From the NCBI GenBank assembly GCA_947630325.1, contig CANRHB010000015.1, forward strand, positions 1-38,977: DNA of 38,977 nucleotides, read 5' to 3'. Numbering within the stretch: position 1 is the stretch's first letter; every line of letters begins with the position of its first letter. Positions 38,094-38,977 of the stretch are shown here, in pieces. The notes beneath the pieces are model-generated. The model searched no databases. It worked only from the letters and a program-made list of their open reading frames with translations, and was not told where the DNA came from. Source of the stretch: an uncultured Clostridia bacterium (GTDB lineage Bacteria > Bacillota > Clostridia > Christensenellales > Borkfalkiaceae). The translations under genes and the position numbers were made by a program.

Positions 38094-38543
38094 ATGAACG
38101 ATGATTATTTCTACAAGGACGATCCCGTCATAAAACTGCGTCCGAGCCATATCCGCAAACAGAGAAAGCCACCGTTTGTTCGGGAGTTCAACTTCTTTTC
38201 GCCCAAACTTCTCAACCGGGAACCTGTGCCGAGCGAGAAAGAAGGATACTATCTCTATTACTATATGGAAAGTTACCAAACAAGCCGCACGGAATATAAA
38301 TACGGGAAAGAAGTGACTGTCTACGACCGCCACACCTCGAAGAAAGCGGTAGAAGTTACCCTCGAACAATGGAACGCGCTCCATGAAAAAGACCGCGCAG
38401 ATTACACCGTAAGCCGCCGCGAAGAGGAAAAGTTAGAGTACGAACCGAAACGAGTTTGTTCCACAGGGACAGTATTTAAGAGTGGCGTAGAGCGGCATCC
38501 CGCGGGGGCGCAAATACATAAAGAAAGACCTACCGCAAGTTAA
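38094..38543 (+). CDS. Mobile-element protein of unknown function
   Basis: A 149-residue protein not recognised. It begins MNDDYFYKDDPVIKLRPSHIRKQRKPPFVREF; the middle, EYKYGKEVTVYDRHTSKKAVEVTLEQWNALHEKDRADYTVSRREEEKLEYEP, is charged and reminiscent of small regulators near recombinases, but no helix-turn-helix can be claimed. There is no membrane segment or signal peptide. The ATG at 38094 is chosen over an upstream TTG (38064) that lies inside the promoter. It has no ribosome site. The last 35 residues are Pro/Gly/Arg-rich and may be out of their original frame: the next frame stays largely open downstream. Confidence 0.6.
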   Translation: MNDDYFYKDDPVIKLRPSHIRKQRKPPFVREFNFFSPKLLNREPVPSEKEGYYLYYYMESYQTSRTEYKYGKEVTVYDRHTSKKAVEVTLEQWNALHEKDRADYTVSRREEEKLEYEPKRVCSTGTVFKSGVERHPAGAQIHKERPTAS

Positions 38544-38831
38544 TCCTCAACTGTATGAGTGGTTGAGCAGTATTCGGTAAGCCTTTAACAAGAGTATAGC
38601 GCAAAGAGCGGCTAATGTCAAACGAAAAGACGGGCTGGCGACACACTTTGTGCTGAATTTCAGAGAAAGAGAGGGAGAGCAAAAGGGAATGAAGGTAAAG
38701 GTAAAAAAGGCAATGGAGAGAGTAGCAATCTACAATCCCATACACAACACAGAGGAAGCGAAGCGGCAGGACTACCGCACGTCAGATTGACTTCCTGCGT
38801 GGACTAAAAAAGAAAAGAAAAGGAGAACGGA
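38544..38831. other. Gap with possible remnant coding sequence
   Basis: These 288 bp hold no intact gene. In the frame shifted by one from the upstream gene, codons read ...RKYIKKDLPQVNPQLYEWLSSIR, stop, AFNKSIAQRAANVKRKDGLATHFVLNFRER... up to a stop at 38788-38790. This looks like the broken tail of a longer gene. Confidence 0.35.
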
Positions 38832-38977
38832 GTGGAAAATAAAGTAACGAAGTTTATGTTCTACGACTTGTATTGGTCGCTCATCAAAGGCGAGAACAAC
38901 AAGGCGGCGGGGAGATTTGCAAAGCGCATTTGCACCGTAATGTTTACGGACGACGAGCCTGCAAGCATAGAGGACAA
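38832..38977 (+). CDS. DUF6291-like protein, 3'-truncated by window edge
   Basis: A GTG start at 38832, six bases after AGGAG, opens a frame running off the window (48 complete codons): MENKVTKFMFYDLYWSLIKGENNKAAGRFAKRICTVMFTDDEPASIED. It aligns with the start of the protein at 37711 (FYKSYMDNIANLSHAEAGQYIKKLLDFMFRDKE) in spacing of the aromatic, Ala/Gly and MF residues, so the two are paralogues placed divergently around the unknown gene. Function is inferred only as replication- or maintenance-related. Confidence 0.55.
   Translation, partial: MENKVTKFMFYDLYWSLIKGENNKAAGRFAKRICTVMFTDDEPASIED

Larger units (their letters stand above)
32712..38977. mobile_element. Integrated mobilizable element, left end; right end beyond window
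   Basis: From about 32712 the homology with leucine-rich repeat coding sequence stops and a set of transfer genes begins: large serine recombinase with its stop next to the boundary, TnpW-like protein, coiled-coil membrane protein, relaxase, MobC-like protein, oriT-like site and replication-type DUF6291 proteins. Base composition is visibly less GC-rich than the chromosome. No conjugation machinery (VirB4, VirD4) is seen so far, which favours a mobilizable rather than self-transmissible element, but part of it is outside the window. Confidence 0.75.

Overview
The window reads as about 39 kb of a GC-rich Clostridia-type (Bacillota) genome, probably an uncultured gut anaerobe. Supporting this are the order S13-S11-S4-rpoA-L17, a large Firmicutes-type SRP RNA, zinc-binding S4 and L32, the acetate module pta-ackA-yceD-rpmF, secreted BspA-like leucine-rich lipoproteins and an arabinanase-like GH43 lipoprotein. 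A Christensenellales-like lineage would fit, but that is a guess.

Layout. 1-2843: the alpha operon (rpsM partial, rpsK, rpsD, rpoA, rplQ), closed by a strong terminator. 2844-3875: about 1 kb with no gene, packed with dispersed palindromic repeats. 3936-10424: an M18 aminopeptidase converging on a giant 1670-residue lipoprotein made of about 15 Cys/His-rich repeats followed by BspA-type leucine-rich repeats. 10625-10895: SRP RNA on the minus strand. 11125-15589: a heterodimeric ABC exporter, one ATP site of which looks degenerate, co-transcribed with an Mrp/NBP35 iron-sulfur carrier. 15640-19186: a membrane-anchored DUF1508 protein divergent from two flavoproteins. 19462-21444: GH43 lipoprotein. 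21555-26142: tmcAL divergent from pta, ackA, yceD and rpmF. 26244-26906: a MITE-like element and a threefold tandem repeat directly before a flavin reductase fused to two rubredoxins. 27781-31054: a copper module (csoR with two operator-like boxes, copA carrying a CopZ-like tail) and an ArsR-family regulator.

31162-32730 is a second BspA-like lipoprotein gene behind a structured leader that ends in an intrinsic terminator with a competing upstream pairing. Its 3' part appears to be replaced by an integrated mobilizable element that fills the rest of the window: a large serine recombinase, a TnpW-like small protein, a coiled-coil membrane protein, a MOBP-type relaxase, a MobC-like protein, a probable oriT, two paralogous DUF6291-like proteins and an unknown gene. 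The far end of the element is outside the window.

Three promoters (16507, 25478, 38054) sit so close to their genes that the mRNAs should have no leader or only about 4 nt. Two genes of the element have ideal Shine-Dalgarno spacing to ACG or ATC where an ATG is expected. All functional names come from reading motifs; no database search was run.
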